A DNA stretch of 40,209 nucleotides, taken from an uncultured Collinsella sp. (lineage in GTDB: Bacteria; Actinomycetota; Coriobacteriia; Coriobacteriales; Coriobacteriaceae). The position numbers were made by a program, and so were the translations under genes. Under the pieces are notes generated by a model, which had not been told where the DNA came from, searched no databases, and saw only the letters and a program-made list of their open reading frames with translations. The stretch is from contig CALULJ010000020.1 of the NCBI GenBank assembly GCA_944321445.1, positions 1-40,209 of the forward strand, given 5' to 3'. Numbering within the stretch: position 1 is the first letter of the stretch; each line of letters opens with the position of its first letter. Below, one piece after another: positions 16,992 to 23,997 of the stretch.

Positions 16992-18344
16992 ATGTGGGCA
17001 TATGAAAGCACGTTCTATCAGATCTATCCCATCGGCTTTTGCGGCGCGCCGCTGCACAATGACGGCGTGCAGGCGCATCGCATTTTGCGCGTGGCGGAAT
17101 GGGCCCCGTACCTGCAGAAGCTCGGGGTCAAAGCCGTGCTGCTCAACCCGGTGTTCGAGTCATCCGCGCACGGCTACGATACGCGCGACCTCACCCGTAT
17201 CGACTGTCGCCTGGGCACCAACGAAGACTTCGCCCAGGTGGTACGCACATTGCACGAGCACGGCATCCATGTGGTGCTCGACGCCGTGTTCAACCACGTT
17301 GGCCGCGAGTTCTGGGCGTTCCAGGACGTGCGCGAGAAGCGCTGGGACTCGCCCTACCGCGACTGGTTCTTCACCAACTTCGACGGCAATTCGGCCTTTG
17401 ACGACGGCTTTTGGTATGAGGGCTGGGAAGGCTGCTTCGATCTTGTCAAGCTCAACCTGCGCAACCCCCAGGTCGTGGAGTACCTGCTGGACTGCGTGCG
17501 CAAATGGCGCTCCGAGTTCATGATCGACGGCCTGCGCCTAGACGTCGCGTACTCGCTCGACCACGACTTCATCCGCCGTCTGCGCGGCGTGGCGAACGAG
17601 CTCACTTCCGCCGGCACGCAGGGGCAGGAGTTCGTGCTCATCGGCGAGACGCTGCACGGCGACTACAGCCAGCTCGTGAACGACCAGATGCTGCATTCCT
17701 GCACTAACTATGAGTGTTACAAGGGCCTGTATTCGAGCTTCAACTCGCAGAACCTCTTCGAGATCGCCCATTCGCTGCACCGCCAGTTCGGCGGCGATCC
17801 TTGGTGCATCTATCGCGGCCTGCACCTGCTGAGTTTTGCGGACAACCATGACGTCACGCGCCTGGCGAGCATCCTTACCGAGCCGCGCTGCATCCGTCCC
17901 GCCTACGGCCTCATGTTCGGTATGCCGGGCATCCCGTGCCTGTACTACGGCAGCGAATGGGGGCAAACCGGCAACAAGGGCGCGCACGACGACTACGACC
18001 TGCGCCCGGAGTTTACCGAGCCGGCGCCCAACGAGCTCACGGACTACATCCACACGCTCATCGAGGCCCGAGCCGGCAGTCGCGCGCTCAACTACGGCGC
18101 GTACCGCAACGTCGTCATCTTCAATAAGCAGCTGCTGTTCGAGCGTGCGGTCGATGCGGACGGTAACGCCCCGGCGGAGCGCGTACTCGTGGCGGTCAAT
18201 GCGGTGGACGAGCCGTTCACACTGCAGGCAGGCGAGCTCAACGGAACCTTCATCGACCTGCTTGACGAGGATGCCGAGCCTATTGAGCTGACGGGCGCGC
18301 TCGAGCTCAAGCCCTTCGAGGTGCGCTACCTCCGCCAGGCATAA
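16992..18344 (+). CDS. GH13 alpha-amylase-family glycosidase
   Basis: The 450-residue protein is a GH13 (alpha/beta)8 hydrolase with all four conserved regions: DAVFNH (97-102), GLRLDVA with nucleophile D184, IGET with acid/base E219, and FADNHD with D307. It lacks a signal peptide and starts directly in the barrel (MWAYESTFYQIYPIGF), so it acts in the cytoplasm, most likely on maltodextrins, sucrose-type sugars or related oligosaccharides after uptake. The exact specificity is not visible. The C-terminal beta domain (about 380-450) is short. ATG at 16992 has GGGGAGG six bases upstream; the longer frame from 16890 lacks support. It stands alone between the adhesin terminator and a palindromic repeat. 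Confidence 0.88.
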   Translation: MWAYESTFYQIYPIGFCGAPLHNDGVQAHRILRVAEWAPYLQKLGVKAVLLNPVFESSAHGYDTRDLTRIDCRLGTNEDFAQVVRTLHEHGIHVVLDAVFNHVGREFWAFQDVREKRWDSPYRDWFFTNFDGNSAFDDGFWYEGWEGCFDLVKLNLRNPQVVEYLLDCVRKWRSEFMIDGLRLDVAYSLDHDFIRRLRGVANELTSAGTQGQEFVLIGETLHGDYSQLVNDQMLHSCTNYECYKGLYSSFNSQNLFEIAHSLHRQFGGDPWCIYRGLHLLSFADNHDVTRLASILTEPRCIRPAYGLMFGMPGIPCLYYGSEWGQTGNKGAHDDYDLRPEFTEPAPNELTDYIHTLIEARAGSRALNYGAYRNVVIFNKQLLFERAVDADGNAPAERVLVAVNAVDEPFTLQAGELNGTFIDLLDEDAEPIELTGALELKPFEVRYLRQA

Positions 18345-18386
18345 CGGAATCCCTATAGGGCGACAACGAGCTTGCCCCTCTCTGTG

Positions 18387-18418
18387 CGCCGCCGTTTTAT
18401 CATGATAAAACGGCGGCG
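18387..18418. repeat. 32-bp perfect palindrome (TTTATCATGATAAA core)
   Basis: The perfect palindrome CGCCGCCGTTTTATCA/TGATAAAACGGCGGCG lies between the convergent amylase and ABC-F genes. It could terminate transcription from both sides, being GC-rich outside and AT-rich in the centre. A second, shorter copy of the core is at 18460-18473. Confidence 0.85.
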
Positions 18419-18459
18419 TTTGTTGCGTTTGCGCAGGAAGCGTGCTGCAGCCCGTGCGT

Positions 18460-18473
18460 TTTATCATGATAAA
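18460..18473. repeat. Second copy of the TTTATCATGATAAA palindrome
   Basis: A 14-bp perfect palindrome is identical to the core of 18387-18418, with centres 64 bp apart. The flanks GTGCG/CCGCAC give partial further pairing. It lies 66 bp beyond the ABC-F stop codon. Confidence 0.75.
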
Positions 18474-18539
18474 CCGCACCCGAGCAGGCGCAGGCGAAGC
18501 GTCGCGAAGGCCGTTACCCGTTCTGCTGCCGCCCGACAC

Positions 18540-20018
18540 TCACCGCTCCAGAACGCGCCCATCGCGCACGTCCCAGGTGCGCGTGGTGCACGCCTGCAAG
18601 AAGGCGCGGTCGTGGCTTACCAGCAGCAACGCTCCCGGATACGCCGCAAGTGCGCGCTCGAGCGCCTCGGTAGAGTGCAGATCCAAATGGTTGGTCGGCT
18701 CATCCATGATGATGAGGACGGGACGGCACAGCATGCCCGACGCGAGCATGAGTTTGCGCAGTTCGCCGGGGCTCGTGCGCCCGCCTTCCAGGATGCGGTC
18801 CGGGTCGGAGTTGAGCTGTGCCACAGTCGAGAGCACGCGCCCGCGCTCGGCATCAGACAGCGCCGCCACGCCGGCCACGGTGTGCTCGCGTTCCTCCGCA
18901 TCAAGCTCCTGCGGAATATCCAACACGGCAAGATCGGGGGAGAGCAGGCCGCGCACGTGCGCCAACAGCGTTGACTTGCCCGCCCCGTTGGGTCCCACGA
19001 TGCCAATGTGGTCGGTGTTGCCCACGTAGAGCTCGGGAATTTCCAAAACGCCCTCGCCGCAGGCAATGGTCGCTGCGGGAACGTGCAGCACGGTTTTGCG
19101 CGGGCTGGGGCTTGCATCGACCCACAGGTCGCCGTCGTAGCGCTTGTGCACAAACGCCGCCTCGACGCGTTTGCGCGCGGCATCGACCTGCGCGTTCATC
19201 TGCACGGTCTTCTTGCCCGCCGCGCCGTCCTGCCCGGTGTAGATGGCGAGGTCGATCTTTGCCTTGGCCGATTTGTCCTTGGGGTCGATATGCCGTTTGC
19301 TGCGCCGCGCCGCCGCGCGCGCCGCCTCGTGAGCACGTCGGTCTTGTTCGGCGGATAGGCGAGCGAGCTGCTCTTTTGCCGCAGCTCGCTCGCGCGCGGT
19401 CGACGTACGCTCAAGCTCGGCCTGACCGTGCGCCGCCGTATAGCCTCCAGGCCGCACCACGAGCTTTCCGCCGGGCTCGAACGACACACAGCGGTCGACG
19501 AGCGCGTCGAGCAGCTCGCGGTCGTGCGACACGAGGATGCCGATGCCGCGAAAGCGTGCCAGGGCGGCTGCGAGCTGGGCTCGCGCGTCGGCATCCAGGT
19601 GGTTGGTGGGCTCGTCCGCCACGAGCACATCGGGTCGCTGCCACAGCGCGACGGCAATCTGCAGTTTCTTTCGCTCGCCGAAAGAGAGCTCATCGAAGCG
19701 CCAGGGCATGTCGTCCTCGATGCGAAAGATACGGCGAAGCTCCCGCGCCTCGCGTCCGTAATCGGCGGCGAAGTCGTAAAGCCCCTCGGGGGCAACATCG
19801 GCCTCTTGCGGGCACATCGTGCATACGAGTCCGCGCGTGACCGAGCCCGCATCCGGCTCGATGAGGCCGCACGCGATGCGTGCAAGCGTCGATTTGCCGC
19901 ACCCGTTATCGCCCAAAAGGCCGGTCCAGCCAGGGGGAAACGCAATGGTCACGTCGGTCAGAATCGGTTGTACAGAAGAAGGGTAGGCGTAGGATACGCC
20001 GGACAGGGAAAGCTGCAT
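18540..20018 (-). CDS. ABC-F family ATP-binding protein
   Basis: The 492-residue soluble protein has two ABC domains and no membrane segments. The first domain has Walker A GDNGCGKST, signature LSFGERKK and Walker B VLVADEPTNHLD. The second has Walker A GPNGAGKST, a degenerate signature TSPGELRK and Walker B LIIMDEPTNHLD. The linker (about 225-330) is Ala/Arg/Lys-rich and charged, as in ABC-F factors that work on the ribosome. Members act as translation factors or protect ribosomes from antibiotics; which applies here is undecided. ATG at 20018 has GAGGAG seven bases upstream. A 210-bp leader with a hairpin precedes it, separating it from the kinase-like gene upstream on the same strand. Confidence 0.9.
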   Translation of the reverse strand: MQLSLSGVSYAYPSSVQPILTDVTIAFPPGWTGLLGDNGCGKSTLARIACGLIEPDAGSVTRGLVCTMCPQEADVAPEGLYDFAADYGREARELRRIFRIEDDMPWRFDELSFGERKKLQIAVALWQRPDVLVADEPTNHLDADARAQLAAALARFRGIGILVSHDRELLDALVDRCVSFEPGGKLVVRPGGYTAAHGQAELERTSTARERAAAKEQLARLSAEQDRRAHEAARAAARRSKRHIDPKDKSAKAKIDLAIYTGQDGAAGKKTVQMNAQVDAARKRVEAAFVHKRYDGDLWVDASPSPRKTVLHVPAATIACGEGVLEIPELYVGNTDHIGIVGPNGAGKSTLLAHVRGLLSPDLAVLDIPQELDAEEREHTVAGVAALSDAERGRVLSTVAQLNSDPDRILEGGRTSPGELRKLMLASGMLCRPVLIIMDEPTNHLDLHSTEALERALAAYPGALLLVSHDRAFLQACTTRTWDVRDGRVLER

Positions 20019-20228
20019 AGACAAACTCCTCGCAAGACGGCGGGCGCCGTTGCCGAGCACCCGCGACGCGGGTGGTACGTATCAAGGGGTGTTATCTAGC
20101 GAATCCGCACCTTGTCCAGCCTTTCCGCCGATCCGATGGCGCCGCCACACGCACTGCGAGGTCCCATCCTCACTCGGTCGACAGCACAAGTATAGCCGAC
20201 AAGTTGGCGTTGGGTGTAAACGTGTTGG
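20019..20228 (-). promoter_or_regulatory. Leader region of the ABC-F gene
   Basis: On the minus strand a -10-like TATACT (20189-20194) is followed by about 170 nt of leader. The leader contains a hairpin, CACCCGC-GAC-GCGGGTG (20058-20074), close to the ABC-F ribosome site. A 23-codon frame beginning MGPRSACGG ends at 20096, just before that hairpin. Several ABC-F resistance genes in Firmicutes are controlled by leader-peptide attenuation, but here neither the ribosome site of the short frame nor a full terminator is convincing. Confidence 0.35.
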
Positions 20229-21056
20229 CTAGAGATACTGCCGGGCGGTGTCGAGGGTTTCGGGCACATACCCGCTGCCGAACAGCACGCAATGCAGCAG
20301 CAGGGGTGCCAGCTGATGGAGCCCCACGCGCTCGCGCCAACCGCTGGCCAGGGGCGAGGCCTCATCGTAGCCCGCGAGCACATCTTCCAGATACGGATAG
20401 CCAAACAGCTGTAGCATTGCCAGGTCGGTTTCCGCATGCCCTCCGTATGCCATGGGGTCAATGAGCGCACCGCCCGTAGGGGCGGAGGAATCTGCCAGGT
20501 AGAGCACGTTGCCTGCCCATAGGTCGCCGTGCAGTCGCGCGCACGCCGCGCCCGATTCTCGTACAAGTACCGGCTGCTCCGCATCGAATGTACCCGCCGC
20601 CACGCGCGAGGCCACGCGTTCCAGCAACGCGGCTTCGCACGGTCCGAATGTGCCGCTGTCGCGCAGCAGCCGCACGTAGTACATCATGCGGTACTCGGCG
20701 AAAAACGCGCCCCAGGTCGAGGCTGCGCCGCGCGGTGCCCAGGGCGTGAGCGCCCGGCCGATGCCGCGGGCCCCCTCAGGGCAGCCGGCAGGCGGGCATC
20801 CCCACCACGGGGCGCCTGCTGCATGCATGCGCGCGAGGGCGGCGCCGATGTGCCGGGCGGCGCTGCGCGTAGGCGCTCCGGTGGCAACGCGCTCCTCCAC
20901 GAGCCGCTCGCGCGAAACCTCGTATACCTGGGCAATCCGTATCCCGCCATCGCTTTCCGCCTCCGCAAGCCAACGGAGCCCGGCGGACTCGCACAGCAGC
21001 TCGTCGCTGGCGGGCGATCCGGATTTCACAACGGTGTCATGCGTGAATTGCGGCAT
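20229..21056 (-). CDS. Fructosamine kinase / aminoglycoside phosphotransferase-fold protein
   Basis: The 275-residue kinase-fold protein contains the catalytic loop ARLHGDLWAGNVLY and the metal-binding segment ALIDPMAYGGHAETDLAML, both characteristic of the fructosamine-3-kinase branch of the APH fold. Bacterial members phosphorylate glycated amines or ribulosamines as a protein-repair or sugar-salvage step. The N-terminal lobe is short and Gly/Ala-rich. The start at 21056 is supported by GGGAGGG six bases upstream, whereas the open frame continues upstream to 21128. It ends 210 bp before the ABC-F gene on the same strand, and is divergent from the small membrane protein gene. Confidence 0.83.
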   Translation of the reverse strand: MPQFTHDTVVKSGSPASDELLCESAGLRWLAEAESDGGIRIAQVYEVSRERLVEERVATGAPTRSAARHIGAALARMHAAGAPWWGCPPAGCPEGARGIGRALTPWAPRGAASTWGAFFAEYRMMYYVRLLRDSGTFGPCEAALLERVASRVAAGTFDAEQPVLVRESGAACARLHGDLWAGNVLYLADSSAPTGGALIDPMAYGGHAETDLAMLQLFGYPYLEDVLAGYDEASPLASGWRERVGLHQLAPLLLHCVLFGSGYVPETLDTARQYL

Positions 21057-21176
21057 GCTGGCCCTCCCTGGGATCGTGCACCTTGCGAAAATGATACGCC
21101 GCGATTCGGGAAGGCGCCTCGGCATCATGCACGTAGGCGACCGGCGGTCCGCCGAATACGTTCAACAAATGGTTGA

Positions 21177-21206
21177 TTGACGAACGAACATGCTGGTAGC
21201 AGCATA
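21177..21206 (+). promoter_or_regulatory. Putative promoter of the small membrane protein gene
   Basis: TTGACG (21177-21182) could serve as -35, with CAGCAT/AGCATA (21200-21206) as a weak -10 at 17-18 bp. An inverted repeat ATGCTG-GTAG-CAGCAT (21190-21205) overlaps the -10 and could be an operator. Confidence 0.4.
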
Positions 21207-21247
21207 CATAAGAGGCGTGCACATTCCAAAGGGTAAGGGGAATACAC

Positions 21248-21592
21248 ATAGCTGCACCGGGGAAGGGCCGTACCGTCGCAATCGTTTTGCTGGTTATCTT
21301 TTTGGCTATCGGCGTCTTTTTCTTCAATTCGCTCGGCAAGAGCACACCCGAGGGCGTTGATGCGGATGCCATCACGCTGCGCAGCGTGACGCTTTCCGGC
21401 GACGACTACGAGGTCGTGACTATTGAGGAAGAGCTGTACGAGCTGCCCATCGACAGCACGCCCGCGCACGAGATCACCGAGGGAAGCCGCGACTTCCTGT
21501 CGCGCAACCGCGACGAGCTGTGGCTCACGAGCGATACGGTCGAGCGCTTGGGCGTCGAGGGCCTCGACGTGATCGGCGGCGAGGCGGAGTAG
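21248..21592 (+). CDS. Small single-span membrane protein, apparent ATA start
   Basis: An uncharacterised protein of about 114 residues. It has a short basic N-terminus (AAPGKGRTVA), one hydrophobic helix (IVLLVIFLAIGVFFF), then a soluble acidic domain of about 80 residues rich in Asp/Glu (for example TIEEELYELPID). No family is recognised. There is no ATG, GTG or TTG in frame between the upstream stop (21209-21211) and TTG at 21287. TTG 21287 would begin inside the hydrophobic helix and has no ribosome site. ATA at 21248 lies 7 bases after AAGGGG and gives a complete N-terminus, so I take it as the real start or a mutated ATG. A hairpin terminator follows. Confidence 0.65.
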   Translation: MAAPGKGRTVAIVLLVIFLAIGVFFFNSLGKSTPEGVDADAITLRSVTLSGDDYEVVTIEEELYELPIDSTPAHEITEGSRDFLSRNRDELWLTSDTVERLGVEGLDVIGGEAE

Positions 21593-21618
21593 CCCTGCCG
21601 TTCAATCGAATAGACCGA

Positions 21619-21645
21619 AGTATGCCCCGCTTTGCGGGGCATACT
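21619..21645 (+). terminator. Hairpin terminator after the small membrane protein gene
   Basis: A perfect 12-bp stem, AGTATGCCCCGC with GCGGGGCATACT, has a TTT loop, followed by TGTAT. It may work from both sides, since the next gene to the right is on the minus strand and ends at 21788. Confidence 0.75.
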
Positions 21646-21787
21646 TGTATCGCGGCAGTGCACTGTGCAACATGCAGCGGCAGTTGTTGCGGGTTACTCG
21701 GGTTGGGTTGCACGTGATTGTGCGCTCACTTGGAGACCGGCCTGTCGGTAATCCCATCCGCTGCGCAAGCTCGAGTTGCGCCAAGCC

Positions 21788-22073
21788 CTAGTACTCGACA
21801 GGCGGAGGACACAGGTTGGGGTCGATGTACAGGGAGGTGTACGGGGCTCCGCAACAGCGGCAGGGGTTCGTGACGATCTGCTTGACCTGCTCGTCATTGT
21901 AGCAGCAAAATGCGCTGCGGCACTCCCTGCAGAACACGTAGTAGACCGGCCGCGTAGTGTTCCAGCCGCCTGTCGCTTCTTCAAGCTGCTCATCGGACAT
22001 CTCGGGGTTCTCGGGGGGGGGTCTCGGGGATTTCGGGCTCGAGGCTGTTGTTGTCCAGCTGCTTATCGGTTAT
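21788..22073 (-). CDS. Cysteine-rich peptide with Gly-Gly-type leader, frame broken by C9 tract
   Basis: The intact part starts at ATG 22000 (70 residues): MSDEQLEEATGG followed by a core with CREC, FCC, CRCC and a late Cys, 8 cysteines in all. SDEQLEEATGG resembles double-glycine leaders of exported peptides and bacteriocin-type precursors. The CxxC...CxCC spacing could equally be a zinc-ribbon. Upstream, behind GGAGGAGGAA, a frame from ATA 22073 reads TDKQLDNNSLEPEIPETPP, clearly leader-like and ending in the C tract (22013-22021). With eight C it would fuse to the ATG frame, giving about 94 residues. With the nine C present it stops at TGA 21990-21992, overlapping the ATG, so reinitiation is possible. 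No peptidase or modifying enzyme is adjacent. A TATAAT box lies 48 bp upstream. Confidence 0.6.
22013..22021 (-). repeat. Homopolymer tract (C9 in coding sense), second candidate phase switch
   Basis: Nine G on the plus strand lie within the acidic leader region of the cysteine-rich peptide gene. Eight (or eleven) would keep the leader and core in one frame; nine separates them. Confidence 0.75.
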
Positions 22074-22120
22074 GATTTCCTCCTCCTTTGGGGGCGGTCG
22101 CTTGATTGCGCCTCTTCTTG

Positions 22121-22126
22121 ATTATA
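22121..22126 (-). promoter_or_regulatory. -10 box of the cysteine-rich peptide gene
   Basis: A perfect TATAAT on the minus strand lies 48 bp upstream of the ATA start and 61 bp after the end of the upstream hairpin. The -35 is weak (CACAAT at 17 bp). A strong GGAGGAGG ribosome site lies downstream of it. Confidence 0.55.
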
Positions 22127-22186
22127 GGAGCGGAGGTTCGGGCATTGTGGGGTTTGGCGCCAGCTGCCGACTTTCGGCGTGAGCAT

Positions 22187-22212
22187 GTGAAAAAACCTCA
22201 GGCCTTTTTCAC
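22187..22212 (-). terminator. Terminator of the XRE/membrane protein gene
   Basis: An inverted repeat GTGAAAAA (22187-22194) with TTTTTCAC (22205-22212) has a GC-containing centre (CC/GG). On the minus strand it gives a hairpin with a T6 run immediately after the stop codon. Confidence 0.65.
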
Positions 22213-22213
22213 A

Positions 22214-22915
22214 TCACTGCTGGGCGTGGTTTTTGCGGCCCAAGGGATCGCTGAAATCCTCGCGCGGGTTCCAGGGGCGCTGGTATAGCAGCCGCCACGC
22301 GAAGATGCGATTCGCGCAGAAAACGCACAGCAAGCTCAGGAGCGAGCAGATGGCCATTGCTGTCGGTGTGGCGCCGAGCGCAAGGGGTACCACCAACCCC
22401 AATAGCACGAGCGCAAGCTCAAGGACCGCCAACACCTTGGAGCCGCCGCGCTGGCGATACTCCACGGTGTACGAGAACAACTTGACGCCGCACAGCAGCG
22501 CGATGCCGCAAAACACCAGCATAATCGGCGGGGACGTCATGGGGTCGAACGCCTCGTGCAGGGCGTTGACGAGCCCCAATTCAAGGCCAAGAACACCGCC
22601 GGAAAGCAGTGCGTGCTTCCACACCAGCGATCGGTCGCGCATAATGCGCGCGCCTTCAGACGGCGTGGGGACGGCACGGGCTGCATCGCTCGCGGCGGGC
22701 ATGCCAAGCAGCTCGTCAACGCTGCAGCCATAGAGCCCGGACAGCTGCCGAAGGTTATCAAGGTCGGGCGTGGACTGGCCGTTTTCCCACTTCGATATCG
22801 CCTGTCTCGTCAGTCCCAGGCGAATAGCGAGCTGTCCTTGCGTATAGCCGTGTGCGCGTCGCAGCTCGCGCAGCTGCGTGCTCAGGGGGATGCGATCGGC
22901 GTTGCGGGCATCCAT
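22214..22915 (-). CDS. XRE-type regulator fused to a membrane domain
   Basis: The 233-residue protein begins with a Cro/CI-type helix-turn-helix (STQLRELRRAHGYTQGQLAI, then TRQAISKWENGQSTPDLDNL, about residues 10-65). After a short linker come four or so hydrophobic helices (about 105-215). Such membrane-tethered XRE proteins are common in Firmicutes and Coriobacteria and are thought to sense membrane or peptide stress. The target is unknown. Start at 22915 is chosen because GAGGAGG lies 6 bases upstream; an earlier ATG at 22930 overlaps this ribosome site. It lies directly upstream, on the same strand, of the cysteine-rich peptide gene but is separated from it by a terminator and new promoter. 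Confidence 0.83.
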   Translation of the reverse strand: MDARNADRIPLSTQLRELRRAHGYTQGQLAIRLGLTRQAISKWENGQSTPDLDNLRQLSGLYGCSVDELLGMPAASDAARAVPTPSEGARIMRDRSLVWKHALLSGGVLGLELGLVNALHEAFDPMTSPPIMLVFCGIALLCGVKLFSYTVEYRQRGGSKVLAVLELALVLLGLVVPLALGATPTAMAICSLLSLLCVFCANRIFAWRLLYQRPWNPREDFSDPLGRKNHAQQ

Positions 22916-23038
22916 CGTCGGCCTCCTCATTGATTTCTCGCCTCTGCTGTGATTGTACCGGGCGCTTCGCCGGGTTATGCCCTGCCTGTCCCAACAAGTG
23001 TCAACTGATGGTTGCCCTGCAGGTCAGGATGGATACGG

Positions 23039-23530
23039 TTATTCCTCGGCAGTATGGTAGGAGCGCTTGACATGCAGGCGGATGGCGATGCGCGCGAGAG
23101 AGCAGGCGACGGCGAGTGTGGCCACCCCGATCATCGCCTCGCGGCTCAAGGCGCCGGCGACGACGATGCAGATGACGAAGATCGGCAGCTGCGCGCGGGC
23201 GAGCAGACGGCTGACTTCTGCTTCCTGATGGCGTGCGAGCTCGTCATTCTCCTTGGCATGAAGGCGTCGCAGTTCGATATCGGAGGTCAGCGCTCGGCGC
23301 AGCTCGACAATCTTGGCAAGGGTGACGACCGCCGCCGTGGCGAGCAGCCCGCACAGGGCGCCGCCCAGAAAGCTCGAGACGAACGGGTCGCCGTGTGCCG
23401 CGGGGAGTGCGTTGTCCAGCGTGAGCAGTAAGATGGCGATGAAGACGGCGATGAGCAGCACGAGGCTGACCGTCTCTCCGCGAAGTCGTTTGGTGGTCTG
23501 TTCGTGCAGGGTATAGAGGCTCTTGTTCAT
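23039..23530 (-). CDS. Four-helix membrane protein with central charged helix
   Basis: A 163-residue protein with two N-terminal hydrophobic helices (about 20-40 and 52-75), a long charged, probably coiled-coil segment (ELRRALTSDIELRRLHAKEN, about 76-112) and two C-terminal helices (about 113-150). No family is recognised. It is co-transcribed with the small XRE regulator upstream (41-bp gap), a pairing seen often in Gram-positive gut bacteria, where a short repressor controls a membrane partner. ATG has CAGGAGC seven bases upstream. Confidence 0.7.
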   Translation of the reverse strand: MNKSLYTLHEQTTKRLRGETVSLVLLIAVFIAILLLTLDNALPAAHGDPFVSSFLGGALCGLLATAAVVTLAKIVELRRALTSDIELRRLHAKENDELARHQEAEVSRLLARAQLPIFVICIVVAGALSREAMIGVATLAVACSLARIAIRLHVKRSYHTAEE

Positions 23531-23571
23531 GATGGCTCCTGTCTGTGGGGGTCGCCCGGCACGTTGGATGC

Positions 23572-23781
23572 CTACAGCTCTCCGTCGATTTCCGAAAAAT
23601 CGAAAACCTCTTCGATGGCGAGTCCGAAATAGCGGGAAATCTTGTAGGCAAGCGGGAGGGATGCCGTGTACTTTCCTATTTCGATTGAGGTGATGGTTTG
23701 TCTTGTGGTTCCGACGGCGTCTGCCAATTCTGCCTGAGAGAGCTTGTTGGCACGCCTGAGCTCTTTAATTCTCGTGCGCAT
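23572..23781 (-). CDS. Small XRE-family repressor
   Basis: The 69-residue protein is almost entirely a helix-turn-helix domain: RIKELRRANKLSQAELADAV and TTRQTITSIEIGKYTASLPL, ending VFDFSEIDGEL. This size and the QAELADAVGTTRQTI motif are typical of YozG/YgzD-like stand-alone repressors. It is first in a two-gene operon with the membrane protein that follows. Its promoter is covered by four direct repeats of GCTTTGCAA spaced 23-24 bp, the likely autoregulatory operator. The ribosome site is GAAGGAGGGG. Confidence 0.88.
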   Translation of the reverse strand: MRTRIKELRRANKLSQAELADAVGTTRQTITSIEIGKYTASLPLAYKISRYFGLAIEEVFDFSEIDGEL

Positions 23782-23799
23782 ACCCCTCCTTCCGCCTAT

Positions 23800-23878
23800 G
23801 CTTGCAACGGAAATGACAAGCTAGCTTTGCAATAAAAGCATAGCAAGCTTTGCAAAAAAAGACAAGTATGCTTTGCAA
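23800..23878 (-). promoter_or_regulatory. Promoter with four phased GCTTTGCAA repeats
   Basis: The minus-strand -35 TTGTCT (23860-23865) and -10 TATGCT (23837-23842) are 17 bp apart. Copies of GCTTTGCAA lie at 23870-23878, 23847-23855 and 23824-23832, with a shorter GCTTGCAA at 23800-23807. They are thus phased at 23-24 bp, about two helical turns, placing copies upstream of the -35, in the spacer and after the -10. Confidence 0.75.
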
Positions 23879-23942
23879 AGATACGGTAAAGGATATGCGT
23901 GCCTGTACGAGAAATGCTCAGCCGAGCGGGAGCAGTTTTCCC

Positions 23943-23980
23943 TTGACGTTACAGAACGTGTAACGTACTATAGCGTGTAA
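23943..23980 (+). promoter_or_regulatory. Promoter and inverted-repeat operator of the regulator/MFS operon
   Basis: TTGACG (23943-23948) and TACTAT (23966-23971) are separated by 17 bp. A perfect inverted repeat, CGTTACA (23947-23953) with TGTAACG (23959-23965), fills the spacer. A third half-site, GTGTAAC, lies at 23974-23980, ending 17 bp before the start codon. Placement implies repression, probably by the ArsR-like protein encoded downstream. Confidence 0.75.
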
Positions 23981-23997
23981 CAAAGGAAGGGAGTCCC

